In this document: positions 49,001 to 60,227 of the stretch, one piece after another
Numbering within the stretch: the first letter of the stretch is position 1
How the letters are laid out: every line of letters begins with the position of its first letter
Source: Apricaphanius iberus
Taxonomy: Eukaryota; Chordata; Actinopteri; Cyprinodontiformes; Aphaniidae
NCBI GenBank assembly: GCA_028564705.1
Contig: JAPXFQ010001405.1
Location: 124,001 to 188,000, forward strand
Length of the DNA: 64,000 nucleotides
Reading direction: 5' to 3'
The notes under the pieces: generated by a model
The model's database searches: none
Seen by the model: the letters and a program-made list of their open reading frames with translations, nothing else
Told to the model about the DNA's origin: nothing
Program-made: the position numbers and the translations under genes

Positions 49001-49655
49001 CTTTTAGCTTTTTAGCTAATTTATCTCAGATTGGTAGTTCTGCTAATTTTTATTATACTGAAGACAATGGATTATTAGTACCCAACATATTAGCATTCGG
49101 CGAGATATTACCAATTGCATTTTAGCTAACTTTCACTTATATTGGCAAATTAACTAATTCTCCCACCTTTGCTTAGTAAGACAATGTTCAGATTACCTTT
49201 TTCATTTTCATGTCATTTCAATGTTTTACCAATATGTTTCCCCTTAAATTTTACCGAATTTTAGGTAATTTTAACTACTATGGGGATTTGAGCTAATTTA
49301 CTTTTTTATGCAGACTGTTTGTTTTTTTAGCTCATTCTGCATAAAACAGTGCAGCATCATTCTATCACTACAATTTAACGCAATTTCAGCTGATTTGACT
49401 GTTTAGCGTATTTTAGCTAACACTGGCATTTCAGCCAATTTTGTATATTTTTCAATGTATAAGAATTAAAAAATTTTTTTTCTTCTTACATTTTGTATGT
49501 CAACATTTTGCAGTTTATCAATATTTCTCCTAATCATGTTTTGTATTTTAGCACATTTTCTGCAGTCTTGTACAACTTCTTTAGTAATTTTCTGCAGCCA
49601 ATTTCAGCTTACAGCATTCACAATGCATTTTCGCAGGAAAAGCAAATTTTTCTAC

Positions 49656-51519
49656 TTATTATTTTTATTGTGTGAATGCTATAGGCATTCACACTATAGT
49701 GTTCCTGTTTCTCTTTATTCTTTATTATTGTGTGAATGCTGTGAACATTCACACTATAGTGTTCCTGTTTCTCTTTATTCTTTATTATTATTATTGTTAT
49801 TCTCCTCGTGTCCGTACATTTTTTGAAGTTCAACTACTTATGCAATTTTCATGCGATTTCAGCACTTCGAATATTCACGCGTTCAGCTTTTTCTGCTCTT
49901 TCCGGATATGACTTCTGGTATTTCTACTTTTCATACTTTTTAAAATATTCAGCTTTTTATGCCATTTTCGCGCCCATTGAAATTAATGTAAATTCATGAA
50001 TATTCCGCAAAAACTTTGTGCTTTTCCACAGCTAAGTACTTCCACAAAATTTCAGCTAGAATCGCCATTGAAACTTTAAACGGGTCACAAGGCTTTAAAC
50101 TATCTACGTCTAAACTATCTTGCTATCTGTTATGGTTTTCGTAAAATCGGGATTTAAAGATCATGCACATTTTTTCAGGTTTTCAAATTTACAATGTATT
50201 TCAATGACGGAATTCTTCAACTGGCAGAGTGTGCACTCTACCAACTGCCGTTTTTTCCCCTTTTCTGATCTTTCACAAACAAATTACTCCTGTTCATACA
50301 AATTTCACACAATCTACATATATATTAAAACGTAGGAACGTTTGTTGGGATTCAGGAAATGTAACCGTCATTGAAGTGACATTTACAGATTTCCCACAAA
50401 TGCCCCTAAAGCGATGAAAAAACACCCCTGAGTGGATCCTCCTCAAATTTTAGCATCTCAAAATGATGCTCATTTTTACAAAATCGCTGTGCGGAGACAG
50501 ATTAAGTTACACACATGAAACAAAGAAGTATTAATCATCAAAGCCTCCTGATACTCAAAGTGAAATTCTTATTTCAATAGCCCTTATACTTCCCGAGTAA
50601 CACAACATAGTTTGAAACCAAGTCAAGTCAGATTTCTGGATTCTTCCATCCCATTCATTATCTTTGGCCGGTAAACTTCACCCACATTAGCTGCTGGTTT
50701 TCATTGTGGGCATTATTCAGGGAGTAGGATATGGTTATCCAACTTGATATTGACAGCCAATATACTCAAACTAGCATTTATGCTAACAGTAGCACTTTAG
50801 CTACTTTTAGGAAAGATTGGCTTTGTAGCCCGTTTTATTATACTGAATTGATAGAGTCATTAAAAACAAATGTTAGTATTTTCCAAAATTTTACTGCTAG
50901 CATTTTAGCTAACATTAGCAATTTTTTACATGCAAAAACTTTCATTTCAGCGGATATTACAATTTTTCCTAATTTTAGCTAATTTACTGTTTTATGCATA
51001 AGCGCTTGCAGTATATAATTCTTTTTCAGATTATTCAATATATAACAGTTCAGCAAGATAGTACCACAAGCATTTGATCAAATCACACTTTATTTGCAAA
51101 GCACTTTTTATACAAAATGTCATTTAAAAGTGCATTTTAACACTCATTTAGCTACTTTCCTCATTTTTGCTCATTTTGGCAGATTATACTTATTGTCTCA
51201 GCAGTTTTCTAAGTATGTTTCATTAACATGTTAACAGTCGCATTTTAGCTAACATTAGTATTTTAGCTTTTCAACAGTTTTACAATTGAGTATAACTTGA
51301 TGGCTCTCTCCTTTTTCTGCTGATTTTTACTTTTTATAGTTCCGCAACATGCTAGCTTGAGCTTGTTATAAAAACTTTGGAACGTTTGCATTTGAGCTAA
51401 TATTGTCTGCTTATTACAATTCCGCAAATATTCTGCAGTCGTCTTCCAAGTTTCCGCAAAAAACAATTCAGCTTACAACATTCACACTGCATTTTCGCAG
51501 GAAGTACACATTTTTCTAG
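49656..51519 (+). mobile_element. Helitron-like repeat, copy C
   Basis: It begins with a twice-repeated 62-bp start unit (49672-49795) holding the inverted repeat GTGTGAATGC / GCATTCACAC. It keeps the family text CCCCTGAGTGGATCCT at 50427 and ends CTAG (51516-51519) followed by T. About 1.86 kb, this is the shortest and best bounded copy. Open frames in it are low-complexity shadows. Confidence 0.5.
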
Positions 51520-51768
51520 TCACTACATTGACTTTTTTATTTTATTTATTTATTTTACAGTAGGGGACCCATGGACTGGATTCACAATGGCGTGACTTAG
51601 GCTCCCCATTGCCACGATGACTGTAATGGTTGGCAAGCACGTGCGAGACAGAAGTTGATTAAATGAGAAATACTGGGATATTTTTTTGTATACATCACGA
51701 AATCTAATTATACATTTGTGTACTTTGTCAAGTCACATGGAAAATCAATGATAATATGGGATACGCAC
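51520..51768. repeat. end fragment of the GGCTCCCCAT foldback family
   Basis: GTAGGGGACCCATGGACTGG then GCGTGACTTAGGCTCCCCAT at about 51561-51611 matches the right arm of the foldback element at 56791-57549. The rest up to exon 4 is unremarkable. Confidence 0.55.
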
Positions 51769-51922
51769 CCTCCGTCCCTGCTCCACCGAGCGATAAGCAT
51801 GTCGGTACAGGCAGGAGAAAACGGCACCAGCAGGCATCACTTCACTGGTGTCATTCCAGCCATGAGTGTGACAGAGTCTAGCAGCATCGCCCTGACATTT
51901 CTCATACAGAATCGGGTCCAGC
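51769..51922 (-). CDS. glg1: glg1 window exon 4
   Basis: The 154-bp exon follows CCTCAG and completes the split Lys codon. It reads LDPILYEKCQGDAARLCHTH and continues to CLYRHAYRSVEQGRR, ending on a whole codon before GTGCGT. The core is CQGDAARLC. It is followed by the 15.5-kb intron containing the Helitron-like array. Confidence 0.96.
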
Positions 51923-52311
51923 CTGAGGAACAGCACCGCATTGTGAAAATTGTAGCTTAATTGACACATTGTAATTTTTGTATTTTAATTTTAACACTGC
52001 TTTTCCATCTGACAGTATAATACAATCTTTTTTCACTTCATTATTAGACTGTAACTATATGTCAAGTGTGTAAAGATTTAACAATTTATCTTACAGATAC
52101 AAACCCAACACGCTTCCATTTCTCAAGTTTGGGGAAAGCAAATACAGTCCGTAAGATAGCACTGGCAAATTACAATATTATCTCAATTTTATTCTTATTT
52201 TTTTGCAGAATTTACCACAGAGTTTTTTCAGTTAATCTCCTTCCCATACAGAGTCAATGTGCAATTTATTGTATATAGGTAAATGAGTGTTTCATTGGGA
52301 GTTCATCTTAC

Positions 52312-52413
52312 TTCCAATCTCTGGCAATGAAATATTGAAGCTCCAGCAGCCTTTGTTCACAGTCATCGACCATCTTGTCAGTGTACAGATGCTCCATCAG
52401 GCAAGATAGTATC
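52312..52413 (-). CDS. glg1: glg1 window exon 3
   Basis: The 102-bp exon follows TTTGCAG; its first base completes the split Met codon. It encodes ILSCLMEHLYTDKMVDDCEQ and LQYFIARDW, the second half of one repeat. It ends two bases into a Lys codon before GTAAGA. Intron 2 is only 190 bp. Confidence 0.96.
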
Positions 52414-52603
52414 CTGCAAAATCAGAACTAATTCTGTATACTGTATACTGTTACTGTTGATCCACCTTAAAAGCTGCATAAAGAGTTTGGTGGCTATATA
52501 CTTCATTGTTCTAAAGCAGAGTTTTAAGATTAATCAAATGTTTGGTTAGTTTTCTGAATTTTCAGCAGATGCATTTAAGATAACTACTACAAGAAGGACT
52601 TAC

Positions 52604-52725
52604 ATGGGGTCTCCGTTGCGGATGTGTTTGCAGGCCGTCTGGATAACAGATTCGCAGGCCTCGTTAAGTGCCCTGTCGATCCGATAGTCGGCCCCTGGGT
52701 CTGCTTCCTGAATAAGTGCCTGGAG
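52604..52725 (-). CDS. glg1: glg1 window exon 2
   Basis: The 122-bp exon starts on a whole codon after ACGCAG and reads LQALIQEADPGADYRIDRAL, then the core CESVIQTAC. It ends two bases into the Met codon of GDPM, before GTAAGT. A 9.3-kb intron separates it from exon 1. Confidence 0.96.
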
Positions 52726-52984
52726 CTGCGTACAAGAAGAAAAAGCTAAAGCAGAGGAAGAACCCAACACAACTATACACTGAGCTGCTCCTGTACCTGA
52801 GGGTAGCAACAAAGGTAGTAAGATGTATTCATCTTCATGAGATTTTCTTTTTTATAGAAAGCTAATTTAAGCTTCTTTTATCTAGGATCTTTTTTTCTTT
52901 AGTCTTCTCATGACCACAAGTGAAAATTGTTATGAAGACAGGTATTTAAAGCAAGACCTTTGTGTTTTGGTTAAGCTTTTTCTT

Positions 52985-53450
52985 TACCACAACAGACCGA
53001 ATCCCAGTGATAGCCTCTCTTCACTGGCTTCCTGTTTACTACACGATTGATAACTTATAAAGCCCAGAATGGACAGGCTCCAGAGTATTTATCTGAGCTC
53101 CTGCAACCTTATACACCTTCTAGAGCTCTAAGATCAAATGATCATTTGCTTTTAACAGCACCAAGGTCCAGGCTGGTTAACAGAGGTGATTGAGCATTTA
53201 AAGTGGCAGCCCCCAAACTGTGGAGCAACCTACCTCTACACGTTAGACAGGCTCAAACTTTCAATTTTTTTAAATCACTTTTAAAAACTCATCTGCATTC
53301 ATTGGCTTTCAATACAGTATGACAGTTACTGGGTGGGGGTGTTCTTTTAATTTAGTTTTAGTTGCATCTTTGTTTGACTTCTTTGGTCAACGTTCTTGTG
53401 TTTAAATGTGCTATATAAAGAAATTGTACTTGAACTTTGAATCACTAGTG
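52985..53450 (+). mobile_element. L2 LINE 3' fragment
   Basis: Frames read PVIASLHWLPVYYTIDNL, then text for the SR-LRS block, and SPQTVEQPTSTR-type text, ending with GTGCTATATAAAGAAATTGT then ACTTGAACTTTGA, an L2-like 3' tail. Stops are frequent. It lies in the 9.3-kb glg1 intron on the strand opposite to the gene. Confidence 0.75.
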
Positions 53451-53559
53451 TGTGTATACATATTGTAATACATCCTACCATCTCTTGTGAAAAGGACACA
53501 GAAAAGTTATCCACTTGAGGGAGAGACTGATCCCTAACCCAAGGAAAATTTAACTTTAT

Positions 53560-54330
53560 ATTTGAGAATCAATCCATAGACTTATAGAAGCTGTCTCTCC
53601 TCAAATCACAGGCAAAACTAGAAAAACTTGAATATTGTGCAAAATATCATTTATTTTAGTAATTCAACTTAAAAAGGTGTAACTAGTATATATTTATTTA
53701 TTTCAAGCATTAATTTGTTATAATTTTGATGATTATGTATTACAGCTTATGAAAACCCCAAATTTCAAAATCTCAGAATATTAGAATATCACATGAAATA
53801 AATGAAGATTTTAAATTGAAAAGTATAAACATGCATTTGTACTCAATTCTTGGTTTGGTACCCTTTTGCATCACTTCCTGCCACAATGCGGAGTGACATG
53901 GATGCTATCAGCCTGTGGCACTGCTGCTGTGTTATGGAAGACCAGGATGTTTCAATACAGCCTTCAGCTGTTCTACGCTGTTCTTTCTCATGTCTCATCT
54001 TTTTGATCGCAATGTCCCCCTAGTTTCTCATTGGGGTTCAGATCAGGCATATGTGATGGCCAATCAAGCCAAGCAAAGTAATTCCATGGTCATTGAACCA
54101 GGTTTGATACTTTTGGCAGTGTGGGCAGGAGCCAAGTCCTTCTGAAAAATGAAGTCAGTATCTCCATAAAGCTCGTCTACAGAAGAAAGCATGAAGTGTT
54201 GCAAAATGTCGTGTAGACGCCTGTTTTGACTCTGGACTTAAAGTACAGTGGACCAACACCAGCTGATGACACAGCTCCCAAAATGAGTTTCAAGTTGATT
54301 ATTTTTCACGTTCTGCTAGATATGTTGTTA
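53560..54330 (-). mobile_element. Tc1/mariner-family remnant
   Basis: CAATGCGGAGTGACATGGAT and CAGCCTGTGGCACTGCTG (53885-53930), GTTCAGATCAGGC (54036) and GGACCAACACCAGCTGATGA (54251) line up with the better copy at 62356-62690. No frame survives. Boundaries are approximate. Confidence 0.6.
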
Positions 54331-55089
54331 GACAACCTCTAATCCTTCTCTTTTCAATATGTTGAAACAGTAGTCTTTTCTCACCTTCTTTGTAGCTTTA
54401 ATAAAGGCCCAATTTGGATATCTGCAGGATTGAAGTGCTTTCTTAATGTGTTTGCTCCTTTGGTATTCCTTCTATCTTTGTAGGAATGTTCTCAGCCCGA
54501 TGATGCAAAGTTCTGATGACTGACAGCTTGTGTTCCAATGGATGACGTAAATCAAAACGCAGATACTGATCTGTGTAAGTAGGTTTCCTCTAACCTTGCT
54601 TACATCCTCTCTGGTAAACTTATTCTTGTCCTTAGTGTTGAGATGTCTGGTGAAGCCTTCAGTTACTGAATGTGAATTTTCACCCATGTGTCATCTGCAT
54701 ATATACCCAATGACTCTGTGCTGTACTATTGTAGGAGTTCAAAGCTCTATTATCCAATTCCTCCATGTATATGTTAGCTACAATAGGTGCTACTGGAGAG
54801 TCCATGGTGGATCCCAGTTTCTGCCGAAAAAAACTCGTCCTTATATGCAAGTATGTAGTGGAAAGGCAGAAGTCTAACGGAGCGCAGATCGATTCAGTTT
54901 TGTCACGTCAGTCAAGCCATTGTCTTTTTCCTGCCGCTTCCTAACAGCTTCCGGAGCTTCAACTGTTGGTATACACATGAAGAGTGAAGCCAGGCGTCAA
55001 ACAGCTCAAACGGACAAAAGTTGCTGCTTAGAAAACGAGGAGGGTATGTCTGCAGACATTGAGACTGCAGATTCAGACCCGCAGTACTA
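54331..55089. other. intron stretch, transposon-like but unassigned
   Basis: Text continues in a style like decayed Tc1/mariner up to about 54690 and then changes. At 55045-55078, GTCTGCAGACATTGAGACTG and CAGATTCAGACC recur inverted at 57769-57799. No gene is seen. Confidence 0.35.
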
Positions 55090-55163
55090 GACCCCTTGTA
55101 TTTCGCGACAGCACCCTCTATTTAATTGGAAGTAAATATACTATTACAACCTGATTACAACAG

Positions 55164-55986
55164 ATGAATATGGACGACCCGAGTGTGAGTATTGAATGTT
55201 AATCACATTATTTGTTTAATGCCATCAAACTATTTTTGTGGACGTGAATTAGGCATCAAAATAGATGTTTAACAGTGGTACGTTTGAAATGATATGACTG
55301 TCTTTACCACGACAGTCTGAAAGACACGTCAAATATGGGTTAAAGTAATAGGTAATAGTTTAACGTTAGCTTGTTAGCAATGAACTGTTTGACCCGCACA
55401 TTTTTTGTTTCATGAAACTGGAGCACAATGACAAATAATTTTGTGTTTTAAATTAAACATGAATAAATGAATAAAGCAATTAAGTGGATGATATGAAAAC
55501 GTGTGTAAGCTTACGTTTTCATACAAGCGTGAAACTGTTTACATATTGGCGATTAATGTACTTTAAGTTCAATTCATCTGTGGAGTAATTTTTCCGGAGG
55601 TGAGCCCACCTTGTTGAATGCTGAGTGTGTGCTCCTGGACTTTCAAAGCCTGAATAAATGGCATGTTACTTGTGTAAGTTTAATAATAATGGCTTGATTT
55701 TTTGTATTGGATATAATGGTATAAATATATTTTCATTGCTTTGAATGACCATCTTTTCTTTTTCTTTAGGCCATCATATATGGAATCTCTGCTATGCAAA
55801 ACGTGTCATGGCAGGAGGCAGAGCAGGTCTTCCTGACAGGGCCTGTTTACCAACAGAGGTAAGAGGAGAGAAGCAGTTATTTCTGAGTATTATTGATGCT
55901 TCTGCTACCCCAGTACTATTATTATGCTCTCTGTTTACCTTAACAGTGAAGTGGAGGAGTTCTGTCGGGGCTTGGAAGGCAGATGA
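55164..55986 (+). CDS. candidate three-exon ORF of 49 residues (55164-55184, 55770-55858, 55947-55986)
   Basis: Exon 1 encodes MNMDDPS and ends at GTGAGT. Exon 2 follows TTTCTTTAG, encodes AIIYGISAMQNVSWQEAEQV then FLTGPVYQQ, and ends two bases into a codon at GTAAGA. Exon 3 follows a pyrimidine tract and TTAACAG, completes a Ser codon, encodes EVEEFCRGLEGR and stops. Phases fit at both joins. A later acceptor (TCTCTACAG, 56171-56179) leads to AATAAA at 56215-56220 and 56230-56235. I do not recognise the product. It lies antisense inside a glg1 intron and inside a TIR element, so it may be element-encoded, captured from a host gene, or fortuitous. Confidence 0.35.
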
Positions 55987-56214
55987 GGAAGGAAGCGACA
56001 CAAATTGTAGTTATTGTTGTTAATATGTTGATATAATGTGTGTATGTATGTATTTGCTATGCTCCAGAATATTAAGTATTTCAGTGTAGACTGTGATATG
56101 TATTTATTTTATTTATTTATGTATTAAATGTTTCCATTTTCAATTTTTTAATGTTTGATTTCTTTTTTTTTCTCTACAGATCTCCCTGATGTGGTGATAT
56201 AATGATGCAATGGA

Positions 56215-56235
56215 AATAAAATCGCAATCAATAAA
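56215..56235 (+). terminator. paired AATAAA signals after the candidate spliced ORF
   Basis: Two AATAAA hexamers, at 56215-56220 and 56230-56235, follow a good acceptor and sit about 230 bp after the candidate stop codon. Confidence 0.35.
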
Positions 56236-56790
56236 ACGCTCAAACCATTTCAGTATTTCACAGTCTTTGTTTGAAATTCCAACAACAAAAGTGAGCACTG
56301 GACACCCAAAACCAGACATTTCCTATTATATGTTGTAGCGGGTTTGATCAATGCCGTGCAAGTTTTTGGCGTGCCAGTCAGCAATCTGATAAATATTAAG
56401 AAATAAAGAACTAAAATAGCTGGATCAAACCATACTAAACAACCAGCTAACAATAATGATAAAGAACAGCACCCAGGCATGAATCAACAATTAAATCTTG
56501 GTATTTTATTCGGGTGTAGTAAAAATTTAAAAATTGTAACTACTTTCAAACGATGTTTGGATGAGGCGTTGATTTAGTTGCAGTTATACAGCCATCCAGT
56601 AGGGGACACTGTCGCGAAAAACAAGGGCTCTATAACTTTAAAAATTTTTTTTTTTTTATTGAACAACAATCATTACAATGGAAGAAAATACATAACACAA
56701 CGAAAAACTCAGTAGGCAAACCAATAACTAAAAGTCTGAGCAGCAGAAACCACAGGATTTATTCATTTAACAAAACAAGACCACAGGCTA

Positions 56791-57549
56791 ATGGGGAGCC
56801 TAACTCTCCACCCCTTCCGGTCGGCCCATGGATCCCCAAACCGAAAAAATAATGAATATAAGTCAATGGAGGTATAGAAGTTATTTTCTGGTCCGCTTTG
56901 TCTTACGTCTTGAATCACACATATGTTGTAATTCGATTTAAATGATAACTAAAGATGTACATTTCGACTGTGTTTGTCCATTGATTTGGCATGTATTTGA
57001 TTGTAAAAATTCGCATTTAAAATGCCTACAAATCAGAAGTCGCTTATATGACGTAATTTTGCTAACAGGAGTTAGCATTAGCTATAGCACGTAAAACACT
57101 CAACTAGAGCTTGTAGAGCTGCTCCTCCATGCTGGCTCTCACTCCACAGACTGCTTTACCCCCGACATAGCTGCTACTTTCCACATGGTTAGATATATAG
57201 AGCTTTTCTCTGTGTATAATGCTCCTTTCTTCATCCTGGAAGCTACAGCCCTCAATCTCCTTCTTCTTCTGCAGTTGTAGTCCGCCAAGCGTTTTTACCC
57301 AAAACCTAAAGTAACTTTTACCTCCGGTCGAAAATCGATGTTTTCTCCGCATCAAAATTTGTTTTTAAAATTCACATATATTTGTCTTAAGTGCAGGCAA
57401 AATTCATATATCATCATATGTTCGATCCACGGCGCATTACATACTGTATCGGAAAATAACTTTAATCGATCCATTGACTTCAATTCATTTTTTTGGGCAG
57501 TCGGGGACCCATGGACCGGAAGTAGAAGGGCGTGACTTAGGCTCCCCAT
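56791..57549. mobile_element. 759-bp foldback element
   Basis: The left end ATGGGGAGCCTAACTC and right end, in complement, ATGGGGAGCCTAAGTC begin inverted arms of about 105 bp (to about 56895 and from about 57445). Both arms contain CTTCCGGTC..CCCATGG and AAGTCAATGG. No target duplication is clear. A partial copy of the end lies at 51561-51611. The centre has no recognised coding region. Confidence 0.65.
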
Positions 57550-57933
57550 ACAACAAAAATAAAAGAGAGGACCAGAAAAAATAAAAAGGCATTAGTTCAA
57601 AAGATCTTCTAGAAAATTAAGAAGTGTAACAGCATTAATATTATTTACTTTTTTAAGAGATTTGCAAAACAAATCATTTTTGAAAAAGAGAACGTTTGAG
57701 GGGTGTAGATCTGCGGTTGCAGTTATACAGCCACCCAGTAGGGGACACTGTCGGGAAAAACATTTGGTCTGAATCTGCAGTCTCCGGGTCTGCAGAAACA
57801 TACTATTGTAGAAAACTCAAACCCCACTGCTTTCACAATTGTACTCTGCGTCGATTGCAGCGAGTCACGACAGTACATCAGCAAGCGGGCGGGGATTTCT
57901 CTTCCACCAAGAAACTAGTAGTGTACATAGGCG
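57550..57933. repeat. inverted partial copy of the 55.0-kb region
   Basis: GCAGTTATACAGCCACCCAG then TAGGGGACACTGTCGGGAAA at about 57718-57757 matches 56580-56621. The following CTGAATCTGCAGTCTC mirrors GAGACTGCAGATTCAG at 55060. Confidence 0.6.
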
Positions 57934-59523
57934 TCATTTTAACCGGGGACACCGGGGACGTGTCCCCAGCAATATTTATGATTAACAGGTTTGTCCCCAT
58001 CAAGCCGGATGTGGACATTTTTACTGACCTAACAGCCACTTCTGCTCCCAGCAAAGTTTCTGCATCAGTATCTAAACAGAATATTATGTAATTCACTAAT
58101 TTCCAGTTTCTTATCCAGTCATGTTTCTTTCTGCTCATATACAGTAGAGCTGAAGATCTTTGACCGAACCGGACCGTGCTTAATTTCTATCATTGTCCAC
58201 GGTCTCGGATCGAGCTCGGGCTTTAACGGTCACCTGATCATCTCATTATCGCAATAATTTATAATAAAGTGCTGCAGTGGGCGACTAACATTATTCTACC
58301 TGTCAAGATGCTCCAGGCACGCCGCATGCGTCATGATGTGAAAGACCCACTCCTCTCAGCTCAAAACAGAAACGACTGCTGCGCTGCGCTCTCACAGAAA
58401 ATTCTGAAGTATAAATGCACTTATATAGCAGCTCACTGATGCTCACAAGTCAGGTAAAATCTCCTGAAATCTAGAGCAAGCGGTGAAGAGCGCAGACAGA
58501 AACGCACGCAGGCGAGACAGACTTTTATGCAGCAGAAGCGGTTAAAGATTCATATAGCTGCAGACTTAAAAAAGATTATAAATCAACATGCCTTGTTATT
58601 ATTCTTATTCATTTATAATTTTAAGCTTCAGATAAGCGGCCTATATATGATAAGTCATGTTTTAAAAGACTGGTCGTCAGCTACAAGGCCGAGTCCCGCA
58701 ATGTCACTGGTACCCGTTTCAAGATGGAACAACTACAGTTCTACAGTTCCTTTGCTGATAACACAGGTCCATCCTTTGCTGCTTCGCTGTTTGGTGGATT
58801 TTTTTAATAGCACAATTTAAATGCTTTCTTTACAGCACACTAGTGCGCACTAAACACTGTGTCCAGTCTGGCTTTACCTAGATTTTTCATTCCTGAATCG
58901 CTGGAAGCGCTTCATGGATAGCAACGGCATTGCATCATCAGCGCGAAAAATTCCATCCTGCTCCCAACACCAAAACAACATATGAACATTTTCCTCTTTG
59001 GGACTCTTAAACAAAATATAAGTTATGTTTGCTCGCATTAAATAAACTTCCTCCTGGAGCCGTGAAATTCAATTTCGTTTTTTTCCCACCTGAAACAACT
59101 TTATGCGGATCCCTTACAGGTAGCTGCCATATTGTAGGACGGTCAGCTGTAAGTTAATTTGAAGTTTCTTCACACAGAACGATGTTGGGGTTGCAAAAGT
59201 GCGAGTAAATATTATATCCAACATTGTTCTTTGTGCTACGGTGTGGATTTTAATAATTCTTCCCAACCAACAGCATAATGTTGGTGATGTTTAAAAAGTA
59301 ATACAGTTAAACTTATGGCTTTTAACTTGTACTGATTTACTAAAGATGTGATTTTTACCATGTTTATAGCCTACTCTGCAGTGCATATTGTAATGAGACA
59401 TGAAACGGATGAATAGTTAGAGGCCACATAAATATTTATTAAGTGTCCCCACCAATCCTCAAACCGCATTCAAGTTCATAATTACGTCCCAAGTAATTTT
59501 TAAAACAACCTGACGCCCTTGGT
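57934..59523. other. possible DNA transposon remnant
   Basis: AGGCGTCATTTTAACCGGGG with GGGGACGTGTCCCC at the left, and GTGTCCCCACC with CCTGACGCCCTT at the right, could be inverted ends of an element. The interior includes GAAGATCTTTGACCGAACCG, text shared with other fish repeats. No gene is visible. Confidence 0.3.
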
Positions 59524-59754
59524 AATGTATATTTAATAACCGTAATTGCCCTAACCGGGTTTGTTCTAGTGTTAACATATCAAGAAAGTTAAAAGAACAT
59601 ATTTAACTGCTTACCTGGCAATCTGATAACTTCCACCAAATTAAGTCTGATTTTTTCCTGAGTTTCCAACTCCCCAGCCTCCCACTTCCATCTAGCCGAC
59701 TCCCCTCTGATCACTACAGAGACCCTGCTCATTGAGTAACTACAGCGCACGGCT

Positions 59755-59970
59755 CAACCTCCATGCTCCCCTCTCGCCGAGTGGCTCCAGCCACCGGCTC
59801 GGCTTTTCTTCTCCGCTCCCCACGTAGCTCCAGCGGGTGGCTCGGCTCATCTTCCCCGCGTAGCTCCATCGGGCGGCTCGGGTCGTCTTCCGCGGTCCCC
59901 AGGTAGCTCAAGCGGGCGGCTCCGCTCGTCTTCCCCACTCCCCACCTAGCTCCCGCCCGCGGCTCAGCAT
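59755..59970. repeat. GC-rich degenerate minisatellite, about 40-bp units
   Basis: GTAGCTCCAGCGGGTGGCTC, GTAGCTCCATCGGGCGGCTC and GTAGCTCAAGCGGGCGGCTC recur every 40 bases or so, each followed by GTCTTCC-type text. This is the most GC- and CpG-rich stretch of the window and contrasts sharply with its surroundings. Confidence 0.75.
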
Positions 59971-60227
59971 GTATGCCGGCATCCCGTTGCTGCCCTGCGT
60001 TTGCCCCCCCCAAAGTTACATTTTCCGAACTTCATGCAGCAGCAGCCTGGATGCCATGATGGATCTTCGGAGCAGCAGCCGTTGCTCTGAAGGGTGCGAT
60101 GAGATGCGTGGCAGCTTGACGCCCATCCGCTGCATAGGTACCATAGACCTTGCATGTAATCCAGCTGCCCTGCTGCCAAGTGCGGTGTGAAACCACCATT
60201 AAACAGATGGATCACGTTAGGTTTAGG

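Larger units (their letters stand above)
45429..49655 (+). mobile_element. Helitron-like repeat, copy B
   Basis: It follows copy A directly with TTCTTTATTATTGTGTGAAT then GCTGTAGGCATTCAC. The first 200 bp (CTCCTCCTACAA, CCATTCCACTTTTAAACTAT, CTGCTCTTTCCGGCTATGA) are repeated at 46260-46440. It contains a 47-codon acidic ORF, a GGAC microsatellite and a degenerate minisatellite of TTAGCTAA-rich units. The 3' end repeats the hairpin text TGCATTTTCGCAGGAAAAGC, but the terminus reads CTAC (49652-49655), one base from CTAG. Confidence 0.45.
55090..56630 (+). mobile_element. 1541-bp TIR element with TA duplication
   Basis: Left end GACCCCTTGTATTTCGCGAC and right end, in complement, GAGCCCTTGTTTTTCGCGAC form inverted repeats matching at 25 of 31 positions. 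TA flanks both sides (55088-55089 and 56631-56632), as in Tc1/mariner. No transposase is visible. Instead the interior has a small spliced-looking ORF with poly(A) signals on the plus strand. A related right-end sequence recurs at about 57716-57762. Confidence 0.65.

Noticed and set aside
49497..49911. Open frames rich in FLFILYYY and SHYSVPVSLYS
   Set aside because: They translate the repeated start unit and ATT run of the Helitron-like family; low complexity, no constraint visible.
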